64,000 nt of DNA, taken from contig CALVLH010000002.1 in the NCBI GenBank assembly GCA_944336975.1, forward strand, positions 94,749 through 158,748, given 5' to 3'. This document shows positions 15,568-23,820 of the stretch, piece after piece. Position numbers and translations under genes: made by a program. How positions within the stretch are numbered: the first letter of the stretch is position 1; every line of letters begins with the position of its first letter. The DNA is from an uncultured Clostridia bacterium. Its GTDB lineage: Bacteria > Bacillota > Clostridia > Christensenellales > Borkfalkiaceae. Below the pieces are notes generated by a model. The model saw only the letters and a program-made list of their open reading frames with translations, did not search any database and had not been told where the DNA came from.

Positions 15568-16353
15568 TCAGCCGATCTCTCCGGCGGCGCCTTGGGCAAA
15601 CTGCCGCCCCGCGGGATCGATCGTATAGTTTTCCCTGTAAATCAGCTCTCCCACGGGTACAAATTCATACCCCCGCGCGCGGAGCGTGTCGAGGACGATG
15701 GGGAGCGCTTCCGCCGTATGCAACCCGTTGTTGTGACAGAGGATGATCGAACCGCTCTTCGCGCTGTCCACGATGCGCGAAGCGATGTCGGAAGCGGACA
15801 AATCCTTCCAGTCGAGGGAATCCACGTCCCATTGGATCGTGTAAAGCCCCATCGCCTGCGCCGTATCCACGAGCAGATCGTCGTAATCGCCGTACGGCGC
15901 GCGGAACAGTTCCACCTCTTTGCCCGTGACCGCCTCGATCGCCTGCGCGGACGAGCCCAGCTCGGCGCGGATCTCCGCTTCGCTTTGGCGCGACATATAC
16001 GAATGCGTCGCGCTGTGCGTGCCGATCTCGTGCCCCGCTTCGTCGATCTTTTTCACGTATTCGGGATACTTTTCCGTCCAGAACTGCACCATGAAAAAGG
16101 TCGCCTTCACGCCCGCGGATGCGAGATTTTGCAAAATGGCGTCCGTATGTTCCGTGCCCCACGCGCAGTCGAAGGAAATGGCGACCTTCTTGTCCTCCCG
16201 CTCTACCGAATAGATGGGCAGCGAGCGCTTTCCCGCGCTCATGTAGACTTCCGCCGCGCCCGTCGCATACGCCGCGCCTCCCGCGGCGAACAAAAACGCC
16301 GCCGCGCCGAATACCGCCGCCGCGCGTTTCAGGCGAATCGTGATAAACCGCAT
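15568..16353 (-). CDS. Polysaccharide deacetylase, PdaA/PdaB-like
   Basis: 261 residues from ATG 16353 (AGGTG upstream). N-terminal signal/anchor (about 7-30), then a NodB-type deacetylase domain: SFDCAWGTEHTDAI (metal Asp), GTHSATHSYMSR (HxxxH metal ligands), FRAPYGDYDD, LYTIQWDVDSLDW and IILCHNNGLHT. The SFDxAWG version of the first motif is typical of clostridial sporulation-linked enzymes that deacetylate peptidoglycan. Upstream frame codons before 16353 are rejected because they carry terminator-like sequence. Confidence 0.9.
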   Translation of the reverse strand: MRFITIRLKRAAAVFGAAAFLFAAGGAAYATGAAEVYMSAGKRSLPIYSVEREDKKVAISFDCAWGTEHTDAILQNLASAGVKATFFMVQFWTEKYPEYVKKIDEAGHEIGTHSATHSYMSRQSEAEIRAELGSSAQAIEAVTGKEVELFRAPYGDYDDLLVDTAQAMGLYTIQWDVDSLDWKDLSASDIASRIVDSAKSGSIILCHNNGLHTAEALPIVLDTLRARGYEFVPVGELIYRENYTIDPAGRQFAQGAAGEIG

Positions 16354-16478
16354 CGCAACACCTATATGATAAAATATTTTCCGTCGGGGATTTTGGGGGA
16401 TTTTGCAAGATAAAGCGCTTTTGCGTCGTATCGCTCTCGCGTCCCTTCCCTCTCCCGCGTTCTTATTGTATGAAAAAA

Positions 16479-16510
16479 AAGCGGGGATAGAACCTCCCCG
16501 CTTATTTTTT
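16479..16510. terminator. Intrinsic terminator-like hairpin
   Basis: AAGCGGGG (16479-16486) / CCCCGCTT (16496-16503) followed by ATTTTTT on the plus strand and an A/T-run on the other side. Lies in the gap between comF and the deacetylase. Confidence 0.6.
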
Positions 16511-16606
16511 GCCGCTTCTCTCATCGGGCGGCAATGCGTTTTTTTCTCTGCCTGTTCCGCGCCCTTCCGCGCCCGATCTTTCTCGCGACCCTCTGCCCGA
16601 AGCGCG

Positions 16607-16641
16607 AAAAAGCCGCGCGGCTGTTCGCCGCGCGGCTTTTT
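16607..16641 (-). terminator. Intrinsic terminator after comF
   Basis: 14-bp stem AAAAAGCCGCGCGG (16607-16620) / CCGCGCGGCTTTTT (16628-16641), 7-nt loop; runs of A and T at the ends allow both directions. Confidence 0.85.
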
Positions 16642-16698
16642 CTGTATTTAACAGAGGTATGATGAAGGGGGAGTATGAGCGATGCTTCTTTGCTATTA

Positions 16699-17457
16699 TC
16701 ATACCCCGCTTTGCCGTTCGCTAAACGCGGGCGGCAAAGTTTTTTGCGGAACGCTCGTCGCCGTCAGGAAATACACCTTCGTCGCGCCCGCGCGGCGGAG
16801 CGCCGCGGCGAGTTCTGAGGCGGTGCTTCCCGTCGTCATTGTGTCGTCCGCGACGAGGACAATCTTCCCTGCAACCGTCTTCTTTTTCGCGCGGAAACAG
16901 CCCTTGAGATTGCGCTCGCGTTCGGCGCGGGAGAGCGTCTTCTGCGCCGCCGTTTCCCGCGTCTTGTCGGCGCAGACCGCATACGGCTTTCCCGACCTCC
17001 GCGCGATCTCCTCCGCGAGCAGACGGGACTGATCGTAACCGCGCTTGCGGCGGGCGGAAGCGGTCATGGGGACGGACGTGACGAGATCGCAATCGGAAAA
17101 TTCCCGCGCCGCAAGGGGTGCCATGAGATCGGCAAGCGTGCGGAAGAGATACTTCTCCCCCGTCTTGAAGCGCACGACCAGCCGCGCGCCCTCCCCTTCG
17201 TGATCCATCGCCGACCGCATCTTGTCCGCGGCGGGAAGAGAACGGCGGCACTCCATGCACACGCCCGCCTCGGCGACCGACCTGCCGCAGCGCGGACAGA
17301 TCTCCCCGCGGTGCAGGGGCAGCGCTTCCGCGCACGCGCGGCACAGCCGTTCGTTCCCGAACACCTCTCTGCCGCAGACGTCGCAGGTATAGTTATGCGT
17401 ATCCTCGTATCGGCGCATTGCCGCGCGGATACGCTCAAACAAAGGGATGTTTTTCAT
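16699..17457 (-). CDS. comF: ComF family phosphoribosyltransferase-like protein
   Basis: 252 residues from ATG 17457. Two zinc-ribbon pairs at the N-terminus (CDVCGREVFGNERLCRAC and CPRCGRSVAEAGVCMEC) and a type I phosphoribosyltransferase fold with SVPMTASARRKRGYDQSRLLAEEIA and the PRPP loop VLVADDTMTTGSTASE. ComF proteins take part in single-strand DNA handling during competence/recombination. The start lies 23 bp inside the end of the antiporter gene. Confidence 0.92.
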   Translation of the reverse strand: MKNIPLFERIRAAMRRYEDTHNYTCDVCGREVFGNERLCRACAEALPLHRGEICPRCGRSVAEAGVCMECRRSLPAADKMRSAMDHEGEGARLVVRFKTGEKYLFRTLADLMAPLAAREFSDCDLVTSVPMTASARRKRGYDQSRLLAEEIARRSGKPYAVCADKTRETAAQKTLSRAERERNLKGCFRAKKKTVAGKIVLVADDTMTTGSTASELAAALRRAGATKVYFLTATSVPQKTLPPAFSERQSGV

Positions 17458-18364
17458 GATCCGACTCCCGCATCGCTCCCTGTGCGGGAGCAAGAAGGCG
17501 TTTTCCGCCCCATTCGATCGCCGCCGCGCCGAGCGGCGCGGTGAGGAGGATGGACGCGACCGCGACGGAAAGCACCGTTTCCCCGCCGCGAGCGGGATCC
17601 CGCCGATCGCCGCCTGCACCGTCGCCTTGGGCAGATAGGCGAGCACGCAGAAGGCGCGTTCCTTCGCCGTGAACTTCGTCCCGACCGTGCTGAGCAGTAC
17701 GCCGAGCGAGCGGACGAAGAGCGAACAAAAGAGGAGCAGCGCGCTCATGCCCGAGACCGTTCCACAAGGCGCTCAGCGTCCCCGCCGCCACGCCGCAGAG
17801 GACGGAGACGGGGAGCAGCCACAGCGAAGCGAGGGAGAACCCGCCCCCTTTCGCCGCGGAGAGAAAGATGCCGAACATGAGTACGACGAAGATGTCGTCC
17901 GCGCTCGCGCCCGCCGTGAGTGTCTGCGGGACGGCGCGTTCTGCCCCGAGCCCGCGCTCGCTCAGCGAGAGCATCCGCGGCACGACCACCGCGGGCGAGA
18001 CCGCCGCGAGCACGCTGCCCAGAAGAAACGCCTCCGTCCCGTCCAGCGGGAAAAGAAGAGGCGCGATCAGCCCCACCGCGCACATCTCGGCGAGCGCGGG
18101 GAGAAAACAGAGCAGCACCGCCGCGCTCCCGCTCTTTTTCAGCTCGGAAAAGCGCGTGGAAAGCTCCGCCCGCAACAGAATGACGACGAGCGCGGCGCGG
18201 CGGATCTCGGAAGAGATCGCAAGCAGAGCCTCGTCGAGAACGCCCGTCGCGCCGAACAGTAGCCCGAGCGCGAGGTACGCGATGAGCGCGGGGACGCGCA
18301 ACCGCTCGCACAGCGTACCGACCGCGATCCCGCTCAGCGGGATCAGAAACAGCGATAAAATCAC
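17435..18364 (-). CDS. Cation:proton antiporter (CPA family), frame disturbed twice
   Basis: Starts at GTG 18364 with AAGGAGG upstream; about 309 residues, multiple membrane segments (ILSLFLIPLSGIAVGTLCERL, LIAYLALGLLFGATG, FLLGSVLAAVSPAVVVPRML, TAGASADDIFVVLMFGIFL), typical of Na+(K+)/H+ antiporters including the ASADD motif. The frame stays open, but residues encoded by about 17585-17748 are not hydrophobic in it; the antiporter-like sequence (LLLFCSLFVRSLGVLLSTVG...FCVLAYLPKATVQAAIGGIPLA) is in another frame there, and the last segment (SVAVASILLTAPLGAAAIEW) returns to the first. Two compensating indels, real or from assembly, are the simplest explanation. Confidence 0.7.
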   Translation of the reverse strand: MILSLFLIPLSGIAVGTLCERLRVPALIAYLALGLLFGATGVLDEALLAISSEIRRAALVVILLRAELSTRFSELKKSGSAAVLLCFLPALAEMCAVGLIAPLLFPLDGTEAFLLGSVLAAVSPAVVVPRMLSLSERGLGAERAVPQTLTAGASADDIFVVLMFGIFLSAAKGGGFSLASLWLLPVSVLCGVAAGTLSALWNGLGHERAAPLLFALRPLARRTAQHGRDEVHGEGTRLLRARLSAQGDGAGGDRRDPARGGETVLSVAVASILLTAPLGAAAIEWGGKRLLAPAQGAMRESDHEKHPFV

Positions 18365-18528
18365 AACCCCTCCTTCGCGGACCGGAACGAAAAAAGCCGA
18401 TGAGTCCGCACGACAAAAACACGCAGACGTCATCAGCCCTTCGGCGGTTCCGGATCGCTCCGCGGGAGAACATCATTCCCGTTGATTTGCTTGTCGTTCA
18501 TGCGCCGCCGCATGCGGCGCGGAGAGGA

Positions 18529-19017
18529 TCAGAAATCGTCGTCCTCGTCCTTTTTCTCGTCGTCGTCATCCTCGTCGTCGTCCGAGAGGTTATAGATCTC
18601 ATCCCCCGTGACGTATTCGAGGTCTTCTTCCTCGTCCTCGCCCTGGTATTCCTCGTCCGCTTCCTCTTCTTCGTCGAAGTCTTCGTCGAATGCCTCGTCG
18701 ATCCCGCCGTCGCCGAGATCTACGTCCGTATCGTCGTCGAGATAGTTGCGCCACTCGTCGTCCTGTTCGGGATCGGGCTCCTCTTCCTCGTATTCCATCT
18801 TTTTCTTGCACTCTTCGCACATCTTCTCGCCGGAGAGCATCATATTTTCGCCGCAGATCGGGCAGAGCTCGGTGAGCTGTTCGCTCTCTTCTTCCTCGAT
18901 CTCGTCGGCATCCGTAGGGATCCCCTTCATCTCTTTCAGGCAGATGTCGCAGTACTCCTGCTTTTCCGCGTCGATGTAATTGAGCTCGCAACGCGGGCAT
19001 TTCATATAACGCACCAT
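18529..19017 (-). CDS. Zinc-ribbon protein with acidic tail
   Basis: 162 residues. Two or three CxxC pairs (MKCPRCELNYIDAEKQEYCDIC, LCPICGENMMLSGEKMCEEC) in the first 70 residues look like treble zinc ribbons. From about 75 on, the chain is an Asp/Glu-dominated, probably disordered tail ending DDDEKKDEDDDF. I know no function; such proteins may bind basic partners or nucleic-acid machinery. Well-spaced GGAGGAGGAG ribosome site and its own promoter. Confidence 0.8.
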   Translation of the reverse strand: MVRYMKCPRCELNYIDAEKQEYCDICLKEMKGIPTDADEIEEEESEQLTELCPICGENMMLSGEKMCEECKKKMEYEEEEPDPEQDDEWRNYLDDDTDVDLGDGGIDEAFDEDFDEEEEADEEYQGEDEEEDLEYVTGDEIYNLSDDDEDDDDEKKDEDDDF

Positions 19018-19061
19018 TTTCTCCTCCTCCTGCGCGGCTCCCCGCCTTCTTCGGTTACTAA

Positions 19062-19090
19062 ATTATATTAGTATTTATTTTTTTTGTAAA
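19062..19090 (-). promoter_or_regulatory. Promoter of the acidic zinc-ribbon gene
   Basis: Minus strand TTTACA (19085-19090), 17 bp, TATAAT (19062-19067). Confidence 0.7.
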
Positions 19091-19158
19091 CTGTTTTTTT
19101 ATGCGTTTTTCCAAAAATTCCGTTTCCGCTGAATTTTTTTCGCTTTTTTTCTGCAAAA

Positions 19159-19192
19159 GAAAAACACCGACGGGAAAAGCCGGTGTTTTTTC
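19159..19192 (-). terminator. Terminator after the 749-residue lipoprotein gene
   Basis: AAAACACCG (19161-19169) / CGGTGTTTT (19181-19189), with T-runs on either strand. Confidence 0.75.
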
Positions 19193-19203
19193 GTCTTATT
19201 TTG

Positions 19204-21453
19204 TTACTCTTCGTCGGAAGGCTTGTCTTCGGAAACCCCTTCCTCCGCGCCCTCTTCGGAACCCGTCTCTCCCGCTTCTTCGGGAAGATCTCCGACGATG
19301 GGCTCGGGCAGAGTCTCCGCCTCTCCGTCTTCGTCCGTCGCATAGACGTCCACGCTCTTGTCGTCCGTCGTATCGACGACCATCTTGGGACGGGCGGGCG
19401 CCTGCGCCGCCTTGCGCTTCTTCGCGCGGACGACGAACACGGGCACGAGCACCGCCGCCGCGACCACGACCGCGATGCCGACGCCGATCAGCCACCATGC
19501 CCAAGCGGGCAGCCCTTCGTCCGTCTCTTCCGCCGTATAGTGCGCGAGCGCCGTCGTCCAATAATTATCGTATGCCTCTTCGTCCGCGTCGTTCCTTTCG
19601 CCGATCATGCCGTAGAAATAGCTGCGGACGTTATAGGAAACGCCGTTCTCGTCCTTGAATTCGTCCGTTTCCGCCGCGACGAATTCGTCGAACGTCTTCT
19701 GCTCTTCTTCGCTGTAAAGATAGGTCTCTTTCTTGCCCGCGTCGATCGCTTCCTGAATGTTATCGCGGAAATAACTCTCTTTCCCCGTATAGAAATAGCT
19801 CTTGATCGCAAGAGAGAGGGATTCCTGCTCGTCCGAAAGCTCGGTGATATAATCGGTCACCGCTTCGTACTTGTCGTTGAGCGCCTCGATCTCGGCGTTG
19901 TCGAGCAGATTCCCGTCCGCGTCGCACAGGGGCGCGACGGAGACGTAATTATACGACGTCGAACCGACCGCCTCCGCGTCCGCGAAGAAGAGGTACCCGC
20001 CGATGACCTCGTAAGGATACCAGCTGCTCGCGTGCTGGATGTCGTACACCTTGACGGAACGGTATGCGTCCACGCCGTCGCCGTATTCCTTGTAGTCGTC
20101 CTCCGTCCCGTTGTAGACGGCGCGTTCCACCGAAAGCCCGCTTCCGTTGGAACGGTTGAAATAGACGTAATCGTACGTTTCGTCCGACGTGTTGTCGAGG
20201 AACATCAGCGTCGTGGAAGACGCGTTCTTCGCGATGCGCAGGGTGGTCGCCACGCCGTTCGCGCCGACGTCCGCGCGGTAGATGGACGAGCCGCTCACAT
20301 ACAGATAATGATGACCGCCGTTCCCGTCGAGATAGAAGATCGCGGAAGCGGACGCATACGTCGTGTTCTGCGCGACGACGTCGGAATTGCCCGACGCGTT
20401 GCCGCCGACGGAATCCCAGCCTGCCGCCGAGACCTTATCCGCCGCGAGATAGTACAGCCAGCCGCCTTCGCCCTGCGTCTCCGTCGAAGTCACTTCCGAA
20501 CGGGTGTAGTAGATCCCGCCGTTCGTGTAGGAGATGAGCGAATAGGTATAGCCGTTGGGCGTGAGCGCCGCCGTGTCCGAATGCGTGAACTGCGTGCTGA
20601 TGCTGTTCTTGCCGATCCCGTCGAGCACGATCTCGCCCAGGTTGACATAGGGCGCTTCGCCGTCGTTCTTTTCCAGATACGCCTCGTCGTAAACGTATTC
20701 GTAAGGCGCTTCCGTCGCCGACGCGCTCACGCGGTAGATCTGATTGTATCCCTGCTGATAGGGATTCTCCGTGTCGATCCCCTCAACGACGGGCATCGTG
20801 TAATAGACCACGGGATCCGTCTTGTCGGAGGAATTGAACGCGTATGCGGACATGCTCTTCACGAGCAGGGTGTCCGCCTTGGTCTGCGTGTTGTACGAGT
20901 GAAGATCGGAGCCCTCGACGTAAAGGACATAGACGACGCCGTCGTCTTCCACAAAGCGGTAAACGGTGCTGTTGTCCTCGACGCGGAAATACACCTTGGA
21001 GACGTCCGAGCCGTCCAGCTTCGCGCTCATGAAGTCGAGATAGGAATTCTCCACTTCGCCCGAGGTGTTCTTCACGTTGGTCGGGCTCGCGTAATAGACG
21101 CGGTCGCCGTAAATGAAGATGCCCGACGTATAATCCGCCGCGACCATGAGGGAAGGAACGATCGTCTGCGCTTCGCCGTATTCGCCCGCCGCGACGTCTT
21201 CTTTGGCGATGCGCATCAGCGCGCCCTTGACGACGTTGCCGTAGGTGTTGTCCGAAGTGTACGTCTCCACGCCGTTGATGAAATAGTAATAATTCCCCTT
21301 CTCCACGACGAACCCGCCGTTGGAAGAGACTTCGCCCGAAGTATCCCCCGCAGGCGGAGTGAACGTCGCCCCGCACGCCGACAACGCGAGCGCGCTCAGC
21401 GACATCGCCGCCGCGACCAATATGATCATGAGTTTTTTGCAAAACCTGCGCAT
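19204..21453 (-). CDS. Large lipoprotein with C-terminal transmembrane helix, unknown function
   Basis: 749 residues. Lipoprotein signal with lipobox LALSAC (Cys 27), then a long Tyr/Ser/Thr/Asp-rich part (about 40-580) made of repeated short beta-type stretches such as NYYYFINGVETYTSDNTYG, IFIYGDRVYYASP, GVVYVLYVEG, GWLYYLAADK, HYLYVSGSSIYRAD, which looks like a DUF5050-type beta-propeller sensor/scaffold. A helical part follows (about 580-665), then a transmembrane helix (about 672-700, WAWWLIGVGIAVVVAAAVLVPVFVV) with basic stop-transfer residues and an acidic cytoplasmic tail (~60). Both ends would be membrane-attached. Function unknown. Confidence 0.8.
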   Translation of the reverse strand: MRRFCKKLMIILVAAAMSLSALALSACGATFTPPAGDTSGEVSSNGGFVVEKGNYYYFINGVETYTSDNTYGNVVKGALMRIAKEDVAAGEYGEAQTIVPSLMVAADYTSGIFIYGDRVYYASPTNVKNTSGEVENSYLDFMSAKLDGSDVSKVYFRVEDNSTVYRFVEDDGVVYVLYVEGSDLHSYNTQTKADTLLVKSMSAYAFNSSDKTDPVVYYTMPVVEGIDTENPYQQGYNQIYRVSASATEAPYEYVYDEAYLEKNDGEAPYVNLGEIVLDGIGKNSISTQFTHSDTAALTPNGYTYSLISYTNGGIYYTRSEVTSTETQGEGGWLYYLAADKVSAAGWDSVGGNASGNSDVVAQNTTYASASAIFYLDGNGGHHYLYVSGSSIYRADVGANGVATTLRIAKNASSTTLMFLDNTSDETYDYVYFNRSNGSGLSVERAVYNGTEDDYKEYGDGVDAYRSVKVYDIQHASSWYPYEVIGGYLFFADAEAVGSTSYNYVSVAPLCDADGNLLDNAEIEALNDKYEAVTDYITELSDEQESLSLAIKSYFYTGKESYFRDNIQEAIDAGKKETYLYSEEEQKTFDEFVAAETDEFKDENGVSYNVRSYFYGMIGERNDADEEAYDNYWTTALAHYTAEETDEGLPAWAWWLIGVGIAVVVAAAVLVPVFVVRAKKRKAAQAPARPKMVVDTTDDKSVDVYATDEDGEAETLPEPIVGDLPEEAGETGSEEGAEEGVSEDKPSDEE

Positions 21454-21506
21454 AAAACAACTCCTTGTAACCGACCGAAAACGATGGTTCTAACGATACG
21501 TTTTTT

Positions 21507-21535
21507 ATTATATACTAAATCGAACTTTAAAGCAA
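21507..21535 (-). promoter_or_regulatory. Promoter of the large lipoprotein gene
   Basis: Minus strand TTGCTT (21530-21535), 17 bp, TATAAT (21507-21512). Confidence 0.65.
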
Positions 21536-21596
21536 TCAAAAACTCCCTTCACTTTGACATTTCACGCAATTTTTTTCTCTGAAAGGCAGGTTTTTT

Positions 21597-21887
21597 ATGG
21601 AAAAATTCGGTATATTCGAGCTTTTGGACGCACTTTCCGCCCTCTTCCCGCAGGAAGCGGGCGAGCCCTTCTCCGACGGGGCGCAGGCAAACTCCGGAGC
21701 GACCGAGGACGCGGCCGACCGCGCCCCGTCGCCCGATCCCGCGTTCGCTCCGCCCGATTACGGAGCCTCCCCCGACTCCGCCGCGGCCAAACCCGCCCCC
21801 GAGCAGGATAACACCGCGCTCGGCTCCCTTCTCGCACGGCACGAGACGCTTTCGCGCAGGATCTCGGAGAAAAAACCGCCCCGCTGA
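21597..21887 (+). CDS. Small protein of unknown function
   Basis: 96 residues. Short hydrophobic/amphipathic N-terminus (MEKFGIFELLDALSALFPQ), a low-complexity Ala/Pro/Asp-rich middle (about 25-70) and a basic helix at the end (LLARHETLSRRISEKKPPR). GAAAGGCAGG lies 7 nt before the ATG, which argues for a real gene despite the low complexity. No family recognised. Confidence 0.55.
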   Translation: MEKFGIFELLDALSALFPQEAGEPFSDGAQANSGATEDAADRAPSPDPAFAPPDYGASPDSAAAKPAPEQDNTALGSLLARHETLSRRISEKKPPR

Positions 21888-22014
21888 TCTTGCGGCGCGG
21901 AGCGCGTCGGTCTTCTTTCGCGCCCTTTTGCCCCTTTGTCTGCGCGGAGCGCGGCAAAAAACGTACCCGCCCCGCGTATGCTTTCGCAAGGGACGGCGAA
22001 CGAAAAAGAAAAAA

Positions 22015-22046
22015 GCCGATCGCTTGTTCGCGATCGGCTTTCGGAT
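22015..22046 (-). terminator. Terminator of the rplM-rpsI operon
   Basis: GCCGATCGC (22015-22023) / GCGATCGGC (22030-22038), loop TTGTTC; on the minus strand a TTTTTTCTTTTT run follows. Just downstream of the rpsI stop. Confidence 0.85.
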
Positions 22047-22059
22047 TTTTGCGATAAAA

Positions 22060-22473
22060 TTATCTCTTGGAGAACTGAGGAGCTCTGCGCGCCTTCTTGA
22101 GACCGTACTTCTTTCTCTCCTTGACGCGGGGATCTCTCGTGAGGAAGCCCGCCTTCTTGAGGGTAGGTCTGCATTCGGGTTCGGATTGAAGCAGCGCGCG
22201 CGCGATGCCCAGACGGATCGCACCCGCCTGACCGGTATAACCGCCGCCCACGACGTTGACAAACACGTCGTACTTGCCTTCGCTTTCCAGCGCGACGAGC
22301 GGCTGCTTGACGATGTACTGCATCGTTCCCTGCGGGAAATAATCCTCGAGCGCTCTGTCGTTGATCACGATCGCGCCCGTGCCGGAAGGAATGAGACGAA
22401 CACGCGCAATAGCCTTCTTTCTTCTGCCCGTTCCCCAGAACTGCAATTTCTTTTTCAAATTAGCCTTTGCCAT
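22060..22473 (-). CDS. rpsI: 30S ribosomal protein S9
   Basis: 137 residues. [27 protein letters not shown] at the start, [24 protein letters not shown] in the middle and the conserved end [27 protein letters not shown] whose C-terminal Lys/Arg reaches the P-site tRNA. About 7 N-terminal residues longer than the usual 130. Follows rplM by 17 bp, the universal pair. Confidence 0.98.
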   Translation of the reverse strand: MAKANLKKKLQFWGTGRRKKAIARVRLIPSGTGAIVINDRALEDYFPQGTMQYIVKQPLVALESEGKYDVFVNVVGGGYTGQAGAIRLGIARALLQSEPECRPTLKKAGFLTRDPRVKERKKYGLKKARRAPQFSKR

Positions 22474-22490
22474 CTTCTCAATACCTCACC

Positions 22491-22931
22491 TTAAAATAAT
22501 TTCAGCGCTTCGGGTTTCTGCGCCGCGTGGTTGTGCTCCGCTCCCTTGTATACTCTCAGCTTCTTGATCATCTGTCTGCCGAGGGAGTTCTTGGGAAGCA
22601 TCCCCTTGACCGCTTCGTACACCGCGAGATCGCTCTTTTCCTCCATCATGCGCTTGTAGGAGATCTCCTTCAAACCGCCGATGTATCCGGTATGATAACG
22701 ATAGTATTTGTCTTCCAACTTCTTGCCCGTGAGAACCGCCTTGTCGCTGTTCACCACGATCACGAAATCGCCCGTGTCCGCATTGGGGGTAAAAGTAGGC
22801 TTATTTTTTCCGCGCAAAATCGCCGCGACCTTGGAAGCGAGTCTTCCGAGAGGAACTCCCGCCGCGTCTACGACATACCACTTTCTCTCAACCGTCTGAG
22901 CGTTTGCCATATAGGTCTTCATATTAGCCAC
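22491..22931 (-). CDS. rplM: 50S ribosomal protein L13
   Basis: 146 residues, standard length. Signatures: [45 protein letters not shown] and [34 protein letters not shown]. First gene of the rplM-rpsI operon, SD AGGAGTGG before ATG. A ~70-nt A-rich leader separates it from its promoter; I cannot tell whether it is a regulatory L13 leader. Confidence 0.98.
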   Translation of the reverse strand: MANMKTYMANAQTVERKWYVVDAAGVPLGRLASKVAAILRGKNKPTFTPNADTGDFVIVVNSDKAVLTGKKLEDKYYRYHTGYIGGLKEISYKRMMEEKSDLAVYEAVKGMLPKNSLGRQMIKKLRVYKGAEHNHAAQKPEALKLF

Positions 22932-23008
22932 TCCTTATTTTCTTGCTTGAATGCTGTATTTTTCCGTTTTTTGCCTCAAAAAGGGCTCTTTTTTTTGAAT
23001 GCTTCTTC

Positions 23009-23037
23009 ATTATAGGCTATCTAAAAACTTCCGTCAA
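23009..23037 (-). promoter_or_regulatory. Promoter of rplM-rpsI
   Basis: Minus strand TTGACG (23032-23037), 17 bp, TATAAT (23009-23014). Confidence 0.8.
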
Positions 23038-23148
23038 GCTGTTTTGCGTTGCGTTTTTAAGATTTTTTCGGAAAAAATAAAAATTTTTTCGCATCCCCCC
23101 GCGCGGATCGCCGCGCGCTTCAAAATGGTATATGACGGACGAAATCGT

Positions 23149-23757
23149 TCAGATTCCCGCCTTGTTCCCGTCTTTCGCCTTTCCCTTCGCGCGGCTCAGT
23201 TCCCCGCCGAGCGTTCTGATCACGCGCGCGGGGTTGCCCGCCGCCACGCAGTCGGAGGGAATATCCTTCACCACCACGCTCCCGCCGCCGATGACGACGT
23301 TGTCCCCGATCGTCACGCCCGGCATCACCTTCACGCCGCCGCCGATCCACACGTCGTCGCCCACCGTGATGGGACGCGCGTATTCGAGATATGCCTCGCG
23401 CGACGCCGCGTCCATGGGATGATTGACGGTATAAAACCCGCACTGCGGCGCGATAAAGACGTGGTCGCCGAAGCGGATGGGCGCGCAGTCGAGGAACACG
23501 CAATCGTAATTGACGAAAAATCCGTCGCCCGCAAAGATATTGTAGCCGTAATCGCAGCGGAAGTTGCTCTCGACGTAGGGATCCTTCCCCAACGCGCCGA
23601 ACAGCCCGCGCAGGATCTTCTCCCGCTTTTTCGCCCGCTTTCTCGGCGTGCGATTATACTCGTCGCACGCGTCCAGCGCCCGCGCGTGTTCGGCGGCGAT
23701 CTCCTTGTCGAGATAACAGTACAGCATCCCCTGTTTCATCTTTTCCTTTTCCGTCAC
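23149..23757 (-). CDS. Maltose/galactoside O-acetyltransferase family
   Basis: About 202 residues from GTG 23757 (GGAGGAAGGC upstream). N-terminal Maa domain ([32 protein letters not shown]), then left-handed beta-helix hexapeptide repeats with the catalytic His in FYTVNHPMD and [33 protein letters not shown]. Acetylates a sugar hydroxyl using acetyl-CoA. Stands downstream of alaS with a GC-rich hairpin between them. Confidence 0.9.
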   Translation of the reverse strand: MTEKEKMKQGMLYCYLDKEIAAEHARALDACDEYNRTPRKRAKKREKILRGLFGALGKDPYVESNFRCDYGYNIFAGDGFFVNYDCVFLDCAPIRFGDHVFIAPQCGFYTVNHPMDAASREAYLEYARPITVGDDVWIGGGVKVMPGVTIGDNVVIGGGSVVVKDIPSDCVAAGNPARVIRTLGGELSRAKGKAKDGNKAGI

Positions 23758-23820
23758 GATGCCTTCCTCCTTTCGCCTCATATTCGAACGGCGCCGCTTG
23801 TCCGCGGCGCCGCATCTTTT

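Noticed and set aside
19183-21582. 799-residue plus-strand frame
   Set aside because: Exact antisense of the 749-residue lipoprotein, which has lipobox, TM helix and promoter.
22932-23005. L13-binding autoregulatory leader before rplM
   Set aside because: A ~70-nt leader exists but I could not recognise the expected stems with confidence.
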